This document shows positions 19,522 to 27,887 of a stretch of DNA of 64,000 bases, one piece after another. Numbering within the stretch: the first letter of the stretch is position 1; each line of letters begins with the position of its first letter. Origin of the DNA: Corynebacterium kroppenstedtii. Its GTDB lineage: Bacteria > Actinomycetota > Actinomycetes > Mycobacteriales > Mycobacteriaceae. Where the stretch lies: the NCBI RefSeq assembly GCF_016894245.1, contig NZ_CP069792.1, positions 1,240,001-1,304,000 on the forward strand, read 5' to 3'. A model generated the notes under the pieces. It was not told the DNA's origin. It searched no databases and worked only from the letters and a program-made list of their open reading frames with translations. The translations under genes were made by a program, and so were the position numbers.

Positions 19522-20559
19522 ATGGAAGCAATCATTATTTTTCTCCTGATTGGCGTCGGTGCGCAGCTGGTCAAGGGAAGCATGGGCATGGCTTATGGGG
19601 TTACCTCAACAACGCTGCTGGTGTTCACCGGTGTGCAGGCGGCAACGGCGTCGGCAATTGTTCACCTCGTTGAGGTGGGCACCACCCTTGCGCTGGGGCT
19701 TAGCCATTGGAAAATGGGAAATGTCGACTGGAAACTGGCCTTATCGCTGGGGGCACCAGGTGCGTTCGGAGCATTTGTTGGCGCACGTGTCCTTGGCCAG
19801 GCAAGCGCCTCAGCAGCACGTCCGGTGACCGCCGCGATTCTCGTCGCCTTGGGGACGTTCATCGTTTTGCGATTCATCGGACTCGTCACGATTCAAGCGA
19901 AGACAGTGTGGGGACCGAAACGCCTCGGCGTCCTTGGTTTGCTGGTCGGCGGTCTGGATGCCACGGGCGGCGGTGGCTGGGGGACGATGACTACGTCGAC
20001 GCTGATGGCGGCCGGGAAACGGGAGCCGAGGCGGATAGTTGGTACGGTCCTGGCCGCGCAATTCCTCGTCGCAACTGCGGCGACGCTGGGCTTCATCCCC
20101 GTGCTGAGTAGAGAAGTTGAGCACCATGCCGCGCCGGCATTAGGCCTGTTCATCGGCGGGATTGTTACCGCTCCGTTCGCCGCGTGGCTTGCTGGAAAAG
20201 TCAATGCGTCGGTTCTCGGCGGTGCGGTCGGTGTGCTGCTTGTCGGGCTGAATGTCAAGGTTTTATTTGATGCTTTCGGCGTTGGCCACGCGTCTCAGTG
20301 GGAGGCGGTCGCCTTAGCTGCTGGTTTTGGGATGATTGCAGGCAACTGGGCCCGGCTATACGCCCAATCTCGAGAGGAAAAGTCCAGTTCAGAAGTGTTT
20401 TCGACCCATAATGGCGCTGGCTCACGTAGGGGATCTACCTCGCGTTACCCCGAGTCTGGCGTGCACACGGATGTACATGGGGCAGAAGTGATCACGACAG
20501 GAACTGATGTCACACCTGATCGGACATCTAGTGCAGTTTCAGGGGCGCGATGTCCTTAA
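19522..20559 (+). CDS. TauE/SafE-family permease, probably sulfur-related (CysZ-like)
   Basis: A 345-residue membrane protein with about eight hydrophobic segments in two similar halves. The first half begins IIFLLIGVGAQLVKGSMGMAYG and the second contains LVGGLDATGGGGWGTM, the duplicated Gly-rich motif of the TauE/SafE family. In C. glutamicum a permease of this kind (CysZ) closes the cysIXHDNYZ operon and probably moves sulfate or a related anion. Here it stands upstream of cysI and has its own McbR-like box. The last ~60 residues form a hydrophilic Ser/Thr/Gly-rich tail that most family members lack. AAGG lies seven bases before the ATG. Confidence 0.82.
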   Translation: MEAIIIFLLIGVGAQLVKGSMGMAYGVTSTTLLVFTGVQAATASAIVHLVEVGTTLALGLSHWKMGNVDWKLALSLGAPGAFGAFVGARVLGQASASAARPVTAAILVALGTFIVLRFIGLVTIQAKTVWGPKRLGVLGLLVGGLDATGGGGWGTMTTSTLMAAGKREPRRIVGTVLAAQFLVATAATLGFIPVLSREVEHHAAPALGLFIGGIVTAPFAAWLAGKVNASVLGGAVGVLLVGLNVKVLFDAFGVGHASQWEAVALAAGFGMIAGNWARLYAQSREEKSSSEVFSTHNGAGSRRGSTSRYPESGVHTDVHGAEVITTGTDVTPDRTSSAVSGARCP

Positions 20560-20572
20560 AAAGTTGAAGAAA

Positions 20573-20588
20573 TAGACAGAGCAGTCTA
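20573..20588. promoter_or_regulatory. Perfect McbR/CysR-type box upstream of cysI
   Basis: TAGAC-AGAGCA-GTCTA is a perfect copy of the TAGAC-N6-GTCTA consensus. It starts 14 bases after the TauE-type gene ends and lies ~450 bases before cysI, so the cysI transcript may start near here and carry a long leader. A perfect ten-position match is not expected by chance in a window of this size. Confidence 0.75.
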
Positions 20589-21039
20589 GAATTTGGCCAC
20601 AATTAAAAACAGCTTGGTCTATCACTAGGGGATCGACTGGGACTTGAAGGTTATGCAGTGCGCTGGTTGCGTTAAACCCCGTTTATCAGGTGAAACAGAC
20701 TCCGGTGAGGCACATAATAACTGCTTCGCAAATGAAGCGTTGTGATGGTCCTTCCGTAGCGAAGCCAGAACAATCACCGTGCTTGGGATGGTGGACTACT
20801 AATCGCACCTTCTCGACCAACGGGTAGCTGACGCCTCACGTCACTCCGTCGCCGGCGAGTCCCTAACAATTGTTGCCGTATGAAGATCACGTAGTAATGG
20901 CCAGATAGCGAGAATGCTGTCCAACCAGGACTACAGCCAACGGTGTTCGATCCGATAGCCCTCGCGACGTGAAATTCCGAATTCTTAACGCAATCCAATT
21001 AATCCACTTTCTCGCCACAACCCAACGAAGGACAAACCA
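20589..21039 (+). other. Long leader / spacer before cysI, no gene seen
   Basis: About 450 bases without a convincing frame. It holds a GCTTC/GAAGC hairpin near 20722-20737 and the string GAAGCCAGAAC near 20763, preceded by GGTGAAAC and ACTG in an order that loosely recalls a cobalamin riboswitch. The canonical core (CCCGC and the full B12 box) is not present. Whether it is a structured RNA is unresolved. Confidence 0.3.
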
Positions 21040-22878
21040 GTGACAACTCCCACCCGTAATGAAACAACTCAGAACGATTCTTCCGTTACCAGCGTTAATG
21101 ATTCACCCCGTGCCCAGAGACCGGGTGAGCGGGCTACCCGGGGGCAGAGGGCCGGCGGACGCGCTGCCGGTGGACAAACTGCCGACGGACGTACCGCGGG
21201 CGGACGCGCTGCTAGTGGACGCTCTCGGCCCCGCCGGAAGCCGAAGCCCCAAGGGCAGTGGGCAGTAGATGGCCACGAAGCCCTCAATGACGATGAAAAG
21301 ATCAAGGCCGAAGACGCCGGTGTCGCTGTCGCCCAGCGCGTCCGAGATATTTACGCCCTTCAGGGATTCGATTCCATTCCGGCGAATGATCTTGCCCCAC
21401 GCTTTAAATGGATCGGCCTTTATACTCAGCGTCGTCAGGACATGGATGGAGAGCAAACAAGCATCAAAAGCAATGCTGAGCTCCAGGACCATTACTTCAT
21501 GATGAGAGTCCGTTTAGATGGTGGCGTTGTTAATTCGGAACAACTAACGGTTATCGGCGAAATTTCTCGCGACTTTGCCCGGGGGACGGCCGATTTTACG
21601 GATCGCCAGAATGTGCAGCTGCACTGGATTCGAATTGAAGATGTTCCGGAGATTTGGGATCGCTTAAACAGTGTGGGTTTGTCTACGAATTTTGGGTGTG
21701 GCGATGTCCCGCGCGTCATTCTGGGATCGCCAGTGGCCGGCGTCGCTGCTGATGAAATTATTGATGCAACACCAGCGATTGAGGAAATTAAAAATAATCG
21801 CCTTCCTAAGCCGGAATATTCGAATCTCCCGAGGAAATTTAAAACCGCAATTTCGGGAAACTCTCGCCAAGATGTTACACACGAAATTCAAGACCTTTCG
21901 TTTATTGGGGTTAAGCATCCTGAGCACGGGCCCGGCTTCGACGTCTGGGTAGGCGGAGGCTTGTCGACGAACCCCATGCTCGCTCAGCGGCTCGGCGTTT
22001 TCGTTTCCCTCGACGAGGTTCCTGACGTGTGGGAAGGGATTGTCTCCATTTTCCGCGATTACGGATATCGACGGCTACGTAACCGCGCGCGCTTGAAGTT
22101 CCTGGTCGCTGATTGGGGCGTCGAAAAGCTACGTGCTGTTCTGGAAAACGACTATTTAGGCCATCCGCTCCGTGACGGTGTGGAGCCGCCGGTTGCCCCA
22201 GGTTATCGGGATCATATCGGTGTTCACGACCAGCAGGACGGGCTGAAGTACGTTGGCGTCAAACCTACGGTGGGGCACACTGAGGGCCGTCAGCTGATTC
22301 GCTTGGCTGAACTCGCCGATAAATTCGGATCGGGTCGAATTCGAACTACTCCGAATAAAGAACTCCTGTTTCTCGACGTCAAGCCGGGGCGCGTACCTCA
22401 TCTACTTCATGCCCTGGATAACGAGGGCCTATCGGCGAAGCCTTCGAGTTTCCGGCGCGACATCATTTCATGCACGGGTTTGGAATTCTGCAAACTTGCC
22501 CTCGTTGTGACAAAACAACGCGCAATTCGGTTAGCCGACGAACTTGAAGAGCGCTTAGGTGATCTCGACGTTCCACTAAAAATCAGTCTTAACGGTTGCC
22601 CCAACTCATGCGCCCGGACGCAATTGGCGGACATCGGCCTCAAAGGGCAAATTGTGACTGACCAAGATGGCAACCGCGTTGAAGGGTTCCAAGTCCACCT
22701 CGGAGGGGCCCTTGGATTTCACCCTGATTTTGGACGAAAACTACGTGGCCACAAAGTGACGAGTGCAGGGCTCGCAGATTACGTCGAAAGGCTTGTCACC
22801 AAATATAAAGCCGATCGAAATAAAGGTGAACAGTTTCGCGAATGGGTACTCCGTGCTCCAGACGAGGACTTGCAATGA
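21040..22878 (+). CDS. cysI: Ferredoxin-dependent sulfite reductase
   Basis: CysI reduces sulfite to sulfide with siroheme and a 4Fe-4S cluster. The cluster ligands are visible as CTGLEFC (Cys478, Cys484) and NGCPNSC (Cys520, Cys524), and the two half-repeats of the family are present (FTDRQNVQLHWI and KFGSGRIRTTPNKELLF). The GTG start has AAGGA seven bases upstream. Residues ~34-63 are an odd pentapeptide repeat of the GGRAA kind encoded by 15-bp units, before the conserved domain begins near residue 70. The gene overlaps cysX by four bases. Electrons probably come from ferredoxin via the reductase at 27888-29258. Confidence 0.96.
   Translation: MTTPTRNETTQNDSSVTSVNDSPRAQRPGERATRGQRAGGRAAGGQTADGRTAGGRAASGRSRPRRKPKPQGQWAVDGHEALNDDEKIKAEDAGVAVAQRVRDIYALQGFDSIPANDLAPRFKWIGLYTQRRQDMDGEQTSIKSNAELQDHYFMMRVRLDGGVVNSEQLTVIGEISRDFARGTADFTDRQNVQLHWIRIEDVPEIWDRLNSVGLSTNFGCGDVPRVILGSPVAGVAADEIIDATPAIEEIKNNRLPKPEYSNLPRKFKTAISGNSRQDVTHEIQDLSFIGVKHPEHGPGFDVWVGGGLSTNPMLAQRLGVFVSLDEVPDVWEGIVSIFRDYGYRRLRNRARLKFLVADWGVEKLRAVLENDYLGHPLRDGVEPPVAPGYRDHIGVHDQQDGLKYVGVKPTVGHTEGRQLIRLAELADKFGSGRIRTTPNKELLFLDVKPGRVPHLLHALDNEGLSAKPSSFRRDIISCTGLEFCKLALVVTKQRAIRLADELEERLGDLDVPLKISLNGCPNSCARTQLADIGLKGQIVTDQDGNRVEGFQVHLGGALGFHPDFGRKLRGHKVTSAGLADYVERLVTKYKADRNKGEQFREWVLRAPDEDLQ
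21139..21228 (+). repeat. 15-bp tandem repeat in cysI (six units)
   Basis: Six degenerate 15-bp units encode RGQRA, GGRAA, GGQTA, DGRTA, GGRAA and SGRSR in the N-terminal extension of CysI. The repeat keeps reading frame and forms a flexible Gly/Arg segment of unknown role. Confidence 0.85.
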
Positions 22879-23189
22879 GCACAGCAGCAATCAATAACGA
22901 GGTTCGCCACCATTCTGAGATGGGACCGAATACGCATTCTTATACTGCCCACACAGATTTTCCAGAGGAGGATAAGGCGCCGAAACTTCATCGTGATGTT
23001 CCCGGAAAGAAAGGCCATTCGAATCCGAATCGGGCCGTCGTCAATAACTGTCCCTATTGTGGTTCGGAATTGCTCTTCCCTGATACGCAAACCGAATACG
23101 CCTGGGAATGTCGGGAATGTTGCCATGTTTTCAGCGTGAAATTCCATGGATACCTACCCAGAAATGTAAATAAACAAAACGAGCAGTAA
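22875..23189 (+). CDS. cysX: CysX-like small zinc-ribbon/ferredoxin-like protein
   Basis: A 104-residue protein whose ATG overlaps the cysI stop (ATGA), so it is translationally coupled. The C-terminal half has two CX2C pairs (CPYC and CREC, plus an adjacent Cys), a zinc-ribbon pattern that in C. glutamicum CysX has been called ferredoxin-like. The N-terminal ~55 residues are hydrophilic and His-rich. It probably assists sulfite reduction, either as a metal-binding partner of CysI or in electron delivery; the exact role is not established. Assignment relies on position and the Cys pattern. Confidence 0.75.
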   Translation: MSTAAINNEVRHHSEMGPNTHSYTAHTDFPEEDKAPKLHRDVPGKKGHSNPNRAVVNNCPYCGSELLFPDTQTEYAWECRECCHVFSVKFHGYLPRNVNKQNEQ

Positions 23190-23276
23190 CCACCACTCAC
23201 CGGCGGAATTCATCAGCACACCAATGACATGAGCCCCGCCACAGTGAATATCGGTGAAACTAAGGAGTGACTCTCC

Positions 23277-23513
23277 ATGTCTACCCCGACAACGGATCAC
23301 GGCGAACATTTATCGACGACGGATGCGCCTGATTCCCGCAGCGCAGCGGACACCGCGCCCGACGCCCTGAGCCCAGAGAGCATCGCGCAGACGTCGATCG
23401 TCCGGCACACTCGTGGCATCGAAGACCCTGTCGTCGAAGCATGTGACGGAGATTCACAGGTCAACGGCGGCAGCGTCAACCACACAAAGGCCAATGACGA
23501 GAGCGCCGACTAG
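23277..23513 (+). CDS. 78-residue frame preceding cysH, likely its N-terminal extension cut by TAG
   Basis: The frame has a good ribosome-binding site (GGAG nine bases before the ATG) but encodes only low-complexity hydrophilic sequence. It ends at TAG 23511-23513 and is in the same frame as cysH, which resumes with no stop. It may be a real leader peptide, but the simplest reading is that cysH began here and an amber codon separates the two parts. No domain was recognised. Confidence 0.5.
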   Translation: MSTPTTDHGEHLSTTDAPDSRSAADTAPDALSPESIAQTSIVRHTRGIEDPVVEACDGDSQVNGGSVNHTKANDESAD

Positions 23514-23552
23514 GATCGCGGCGGTGGCGTCGACAATGATTATCGGGCTGAA

Positions 23553-24221
23553 ATGCTGAACTTGGCCCTTGATTATTCCGCAGAACTGGAAAACGCCACC
23601 GCCGAAGAAATCATGCAATGGGCGAATGACCACATTCCGAGGCTGGCGGTCACGTTATCTATGCAGGACACTGTTTTAGCTGATCTCGCGGAGAAATATG
23701 CTCCCGCCGCCGACCTTGTCTTTTTAGACACCGGCTATCATTTTCCCGAAACGCTTGATGTCGCGGATGCCGTGGAAAAGCGGTATTCGAACCAGCTTAT
23801 TCGTGTTGTCCCTCATCTCACCCGCCATGAGCAGGACCAACGCTATGGCAAGGACCTCTACGCAACTGATCCCACACTCTGTTGTCACATGCGAAAAGTC
23901 GTACCGCTTCAGGAAACTCTGGCGGACTATCCCGCGTGGGTGACGGGGCTCAAGCGCGTCGATGCCCCGTCGCGCGCTCACACTCCTGTCCTGGAAATCG
24001 ACAAGGCAGGGCGACTGAAGATCAATCCCATCATTTCCTGGACTGATGGCGACGTCGAAAAATACATCGTCGAGCACGAGTTGATCCGGCACCCCCTAAC
24101 GACGCAGGGATACCCGTCTATTGGATGCGCGACGTGCACGGCGCGAGTGCAAGCGGGGGAGGACCCGCGTTCCGGGCGCTGGCAAGGAAAGGAGAAAACC
24201 GAGTGCGGTCTGCACGTGTAG
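23553..24221 (+). CDS. cysH: Phosphoadenylyl/adenylyl-sulfate reductase (4Fe-4S type)
   Basis: CysH reduces activated sulfate to sulfite. The 222 residues contain the PP-loop family block VFLDTGYHFPETL, the Cys pair CC at residues 110-111, CATC (Cys192, Cys195) and the C-terminal ECGLH with the catalytic Cys. The CC/CXXC set binds a 4Fe-4S cluster and marks the APS-reductase type, in agreement with CysDN and the absence of a CysC domain in the window. No ribosome-binding site precedes the ATG at 23553, and related CysH proteins are longer at the N-terminus; the in-frame upstream segment 23277-23513 supplies both. Translation from 23553 would need reinitiation 40 bases after a stop codon. Confidence 0.88.
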   Translation: MLNLALDYSAELENATAEEIMQWANDHIPRLAVTLSMQDTVLADLAEKYAPAADLVFLDTGYHFPETLDVADAVEKRYSNQLIRVVPHLTRHEQDQRYGKDLYATDPTLCCHMRKVVPLQETLADYPAWVTGLKRVDAPSRAHTPVLEIDKAGRLKINPIISWTDGDVEKYIVEHELIRHPLTTQGYPSIGCATCTARVQAGEDPRSGRWQGKEKTECGLHV

Positions 24222-24315
24222 GCCGCGCCGGCGCGTCACCCCCAGTGGCGCCCGCCACCATCTGTTCGTCCCCCACCTTTAGCTATCCACCGCCACCCTA
24301 AAGATAGGAAAAACC

Positions 24316-25242
24316 ATGACCGTAGCCGCTCCGACGCGCGTAGCATCCTCTTTACCTGCACATTTAGCGCTACTCGAAGCAGAAGGCATCGATATTATCC
24401 GACAAGCCGCTGGCCAAGCAGATCGCGGTGCCATTTTGTTCTCCGGCGGCAAGGACTCTGTTGTCGTCCTTGAACTCGCACGCCGCGCATTTGCTCCCGC
24501 GTCGATACCCTTTGAGCTCCTTCACGTCGATACCGGGCATAATTTTCCGGAAGTGTTGGCGTTTCGTGACGCGATTGCCGCCCGCCCCGGCGTCACCCTT
24601 CGCGTCGCTAAGGTTCAGGACTGGATCGACCGAGGTGAACTCCACGAGCGTCCCGACGGCACACGCAACCCGTTGCAGACCGTCCCCCTCGTCGAGACTA
24701 TTGAGAATCAGGGATACAACGTCGTCCTTGGCGGGGCACGACGCGACGAAGAAAAAGCCCGCGCGAAGGAACGCGTGTTTTCCGTGCGTGATTCATTCGG
24801 CGGGTGGGATCCACGTCGGCAACGCCCCGAACTATGGGGCATCTACAACGCAAAAGTGCAGCCCGGCGAGAATGTTCGCGTTTTCCCCATCTCTAACTGG
24901 ACGGAAGCCGACGTCTGGGACTACATCGACGCCCGGCACCTCGAACTCGCCCCCATCTACTACGCCCACCAGCGCGAAGTGTTCAAACGCAACGGGATGT
25001 GGCTCTCACCCGGAGAGTGGGGCGGCCCGCGCGACGGCGAAAAAATTGTCACAAAGACAGTCCGGTACCGCACCGTCGGTGACATGTCATGTACGGGAGC
25101 GGTCGAGTCCGAGGCCCGCACCAATGCCGACATTATCGACGAAATCCGCCGCTCAACCACGACCGAACGCGGTGCCACCCGCGCAGATGACAAATTATCC
25201 GAATCCTCTATGGAGGACAGGAAGAAAGATGGGTATTTCTAA
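24316..25242 (+). CDS. cysD: Sulfate adenylyltransferase subunit 2
   Basis: CysD is the catalytic subunit that forms APS from sulfate and ATP, with CysN. The 308 residues show the PP-loop FSGGKDSVV near residue 42, HVDTGHNFPEVL, and the C-terminal signature GDMSCTGAVES. Length is that of the family. It follows cysH by 95 bases and overlaps the first base of cysN, so the pair is coupled, as expected for a heterodimer. The N-terminus has a typical short Ala-rich leader and the ATG has AGGA nearby. Confidence 0.96.
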   Translation: MTVAAPTRVASSLPAHLALLEAEGIDIIRQAAGQADRGAILFSGGKDSVVVLELARRAFAPASIPFELLHVDTGHNFPEVLAFRDAIAARPGVTLRVAKVQDWIDRGELHERPDGTRNPLQTVPLVETIENQGYNVVLGGARRDEEKARAKERVFSVRDSFGGWDPRRQRPELWGIYNAKVQPGENVRVFPISNWTEADVWDYIDARHLELAPIYYAHQREVFKRNGMWLSPGEWGGPRDGEKIVTKTVRYRTVGDMSCTGAVESEARTNADIIDEIRRSTTTERGATRADDKLSESSMEDRKKDGYF

Positions 25243-26636
25243 TGTCTCACAGCACAACCGCCGCACTCGATGCCGCCCGCGAGACGGCTAACGTCCCCAA
25301 TGAGACCCCCACCACGGCTAACAACGAGCTTCCCACCGTTCGGCTGTGCACCGCGGGTTCCGTCGATGATGGCAAATCCACATTCGTCGGCCGGCTGCTT
25401 CATGACACGAAATCGATCCTCAGCGACCAGTATGAAGCAGTACAACGCTCGTCAGAAGCCCGGGGTCTAGCGGAGGCGGATCTCTCGCTTTTGGTCGACG
25501 GTCTCCGCGCAGAGCGCGAGCAAGGCATCACCATCGACGTCGCCTACCGCTATTTCGCCACGGACCAGCGTAAATTCATCTTGGCGGACTGCCCCGGCCA
25601 CGAGCAGTACACGCGCAACACTGTCACCGGAATGTCCACCGCAGATGTTGTCATTTTGCTTATCGACGTGCGCAACGGAGTAGTCCGTCAAACTAACCGA
25701 CACGCGACGGTCGCGGGCCTCCTTGGCGTCCCGCATGTCGTCGTCGCCGTCAACAAAATCGATTTGGTGGACTACGACGAAGCCACCTTCCGCACCATCG
25801 AGGACCAGGTTGCAGCATTGGCCGACCGCGCGCACCTCAACGATGTCCGCGTCGTCCCGATCTCCTCGCTCAAGGGCGACAATGTGGTGGAACGGTCCGC
25901 CCGAACGCCGTGGTACACCGGCCCCAGCGTCGTCGAAATATTAGAAAACATTGACGACATCAACAGCGTCGAAGACACGGCTGACCAGGATCTTCGCCTG
26001 CCGGTGGACTACGTTATTCGCGATCACGACTCCGAATACCGAGGCTTCGCCGGCCGAATCGCGGCAGGATCCGTCGGCGTCGGTGATGACGTGACGGTAA
26101 CAGGCGGCCGCACTGCTCGAATCACTTCGCTCAGCATTGCTGGTGATCCGGTCGGAGAACCGGCCCGTGCGGTTGCTGGCAGTTCCGTGAGCGTCGAACT
26201 GGACACCGATATCGACTTGTCACGTGGCGCGCTGATCGCAGGAACACCTCATCCAGACACCACGAATACCGTCGAGGCCACCGTGGTCCACACCAGCCAA
26301 CGGCCGCTCGTTGTCCGTCGGCGGTTATTGTTGCGCTACGGTGCGCACACCACGAAAGCCCAATTGTCAGATATTCAAGGCATTATCGACGTCGATTCCG
26401 GCGAATTACTCTCCACGCGCCCTACCGAATTCAATGATGAACCCGTGACGACGCTGGAATCCAACGAACTGGCCCGCGTCACGATCAAAACGCGGGATCG
26501 TATCCCATTCGAGTCCTACCAACCTGGCGGCAAAATCGGGTCTTTCCTTCTTATCGACGATCAGACGGGCGACACCGTGGCCGCCGGTTTGGTCCTTCCG
26601 CCGAAAGCTGAGCAGACGGAGAGATCACAGGCGTGA
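25242..26636 (+). CDS. cysN: Sulfate adenylyltransferase subunit 1 (GTPase)
   Basis: CysN is the regulatory GTPase of ATP sulfurylase. The 464 residues have the G-domain motifs GSVDDGKST, the ITIDVAYRYF switch region, DCPGHEQYTRN and NKID, followed by two beta-barrel domains. There is no C-terminal APS kinase (CysC) domain, in keeping with an APS-reductase type CysH. Its ATG shares one base with the cysD stop. A 15-codon mini-frame at 26642-26686 separates it from the next gene. Confidence 0.95.
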   Translation: MSHSTTAALDAARETANVPNETPTTANNELPTVRLCTAGSVDDGKSTFVGRLLHDTKSILSDQYEAVQRSSEARGLAEADLSLLVDGLRAEREQGITIDVAYRYFATDQRKFILADCPGHEQYTRNTVTGMSTADVVILLIDVRNGVVRQTNRHATVAGLLGVPHVVVAVNKIDLVDYDEATFRTIEDQVAALADRAHLNDVRVVPISSLKGDNVVERSARTPWYTGPSVVEILENIDDINSVEDTADQDLRLPVDYVIRDHDSEYRGFAGRIAAGSVGVGDDVTVTGGRTARITSLSIAGDPVGEPARAVAGSSVSVELDTDIDLSRGALIAGTPHPDTTNTVEATVVHTSQRPLVVRRRLLLRYGAHTTKAQLSDIQGIIDVDSGELLSTRPTEFNDEPVTTLESNELARVTIKTRDRIPFESYQPGGKIGSFLLIDDQTGDTVAAGLVLPPKAEQTERSQA

Positions 26637-26698
26637 CGGTCATGAACGTGGCGGTAACGGGGCTAGACGGACACGATCGTGAGTAAGGAGGGCGCACA

Positions 26699-27718
26699 GT
26701 GAAGCACTCTGTATCGAAGCGCCCGGGACCGAAGCGGCCGGGACAGAAGCGCTCGGGATCGCAGTGCCCGGGATCGCAGCGCTCTGCGTTGATTTTGTTA
26801 GCCCACGGCAGTCGGCATAACCATGTGACGCATGCGCTTCGCGATATTACCGACGCCGTCGCCCGCCAATCCCGCATTGCCGGACGCTTCGGAGTCCACA
26901 TGGCGTTTTTGGATCACGCCGAGCCCGATTTAGTGCAGGTGAGCGCACGTTTGGCCGAGCTGGGTTACGACCGCGCTGTTGTCGTGCCACTTCTCTTTAC
27001 CGACGCTTTCCACTCGCGTGTCGACGTTCCCGCGCAGGTGAAGGAGGCACAGAATGTATCCGGACTGGCGATGTCCATCGCGCGCGGTTTGGGGACGGGC
27101 GGCGACCTGGCCGCCGTGTTGGAGCAGCGGTTTAGCCAACTGGTCCCTGAGGAAGCGAACTCGTTAGCGACCACACCCGCCCCGGTGATTCGCGTTCTTT
27201 ACTCTGTGGGCAGTTCTGATCCTGTGGCTAATGATGCTGTCAGCCGTCTAGCTGCGAGTATTGGTGCCGCCTCTGTTGCAGCAACGGGGGAACATCCGAA
27301 GGGCGTCGCCGCTATTGACCACATCATTACTCATCACGGGGAGACCATTAATGGAGACCCCCACCATGGCGGCACTGACCACGGCGGCCCAGACGAGGGG
27401 CCACGAAAGAAAGATCGGTCGGTCACTGAACTGGGGGCATCATTCGTCGATCCTCTGGTCGTCGTTCAACCCTTGTTCGTAGCACCGGGAAAACTGTGGG
27501 CGATGGCGACTAAAGAAATAGCCCATAGGCAGGGGAAATTTGAGTCGCCGGGACCAGATTGGCCACACACGCGCGTCACCTACAGCCGAGGTGATACTCC
27601 CCAGGCACGGGGTCACTCTCATGCGACACTCGGCCTGTCCGGTGCCAGGTTCCGATGCGGATCCCCCCTTGGCGTCGATTTAGCACCCATGATCGCAGAG
27701 CGGGCGTGTTCAGTGTAA
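26699..27718 (+). CDS. cysY: Sirohydrochlorin ferrochelatase-like protein (CbiX/SirB family, CysY-like)
   Basis: Residues 30-60 carry the CbiX hallmark LLAHGSRHNHV with the metal-site His, and a second half-domain follows (YSVGSSDPVAND). Two CbiX halves are fused, giving 339 residues. It probably inserts Fe2+ into sirohydrochlorin to make siroheme for CysI. GTG start with AAGGAGG seven bases upstream. Two odd segments stand out: an N-terminal Lys/Arg/Pro/Gly repeat (15-bp units) and a His/Gly/Asp-rich insertion (HHGGTDHGG, around residue 225) that resembles the metal-storage His tracts of some SirB proteins. The end of the sulfur cluster is marked by a hairpin. Confidence 0.85.
   Translation: MKHSVSKRPGPKRPGQKRSGSQCPGSQRSALILLAHGSRHNHVTHALRDITDAVARQSRIAGRFGVHMAFLDHAEPDLVQVSARLAELGYDRAVVVPLLFTDAFHSRVDVPAQVKEAQNVSGLAMSIARGLGTGGDLAAVLEQRFSQLVPEEANSLATTPAPVIRVLYSVGSSDPVANDAVSRLAASIGAASVAATGEHPKGVAAIDHIITHHGETINGDPHHGGTDHGGPDEGPRKKDRSVTELGASFVDPLVVVQPLFVAPGKLWAMATKEIAHRQGKFESPGPDWPHTRVTYSRGDTPQARGHSHATLGLSGARFRCGSPLGVDLAPMIAERACSV
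26716..26785 (+). repeat. 15-bp tandem repeat in cysY (4.7 units)
   Basis: Units 26716, 26731, 26746 and 26761 share the pattern GMAGYGSYCGGGAYM and a partial fifth follows. They encode (K/Q)(R/C)(P/S)G(P/Q/S) pentapeptides at the very start of the protein, before the catalytic domain. Confidence 0.85.
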
Positions 27719-27738
27719 AGAACCCCCGAACTCCACGT

Positions 27739-27772
27739 GCCCCGGCGCTTCATCGTCGACGAAGCTCGGGGC
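27739..27772. terminator. Hairpin between convergent cysY and ferredoxin reductase gene
   Basis: GCCCCG (27739-27744) pairs with CGGGGC (27767-27772), with an inner GCTTC/GAAGC stem. It lies 20 bases after the cysY stop and 116 bases beyond the end of the convergent reductase gene. No T-run follows, so efficiency is uncertain. Confidence 0.5.
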
Positions 27773-27887
27773 TAATGGTGTGGCTAATAGCATCGCGCGT
27801 CAACGGGGTTGTGCATCATCGGGGTAGTGTGTCACCGGGGTTGTATGCCCCCGAGGCCTGCACCTCATCCGCACCCCGGCACCGTCA

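Noticed and set aside
26642..26686. 15-codon mini-frame between cysN and cysY
   Set aside because: Too short to judge and it ends in the cysY ribosome-binding site; may be chance, so it is not listed as a gene.
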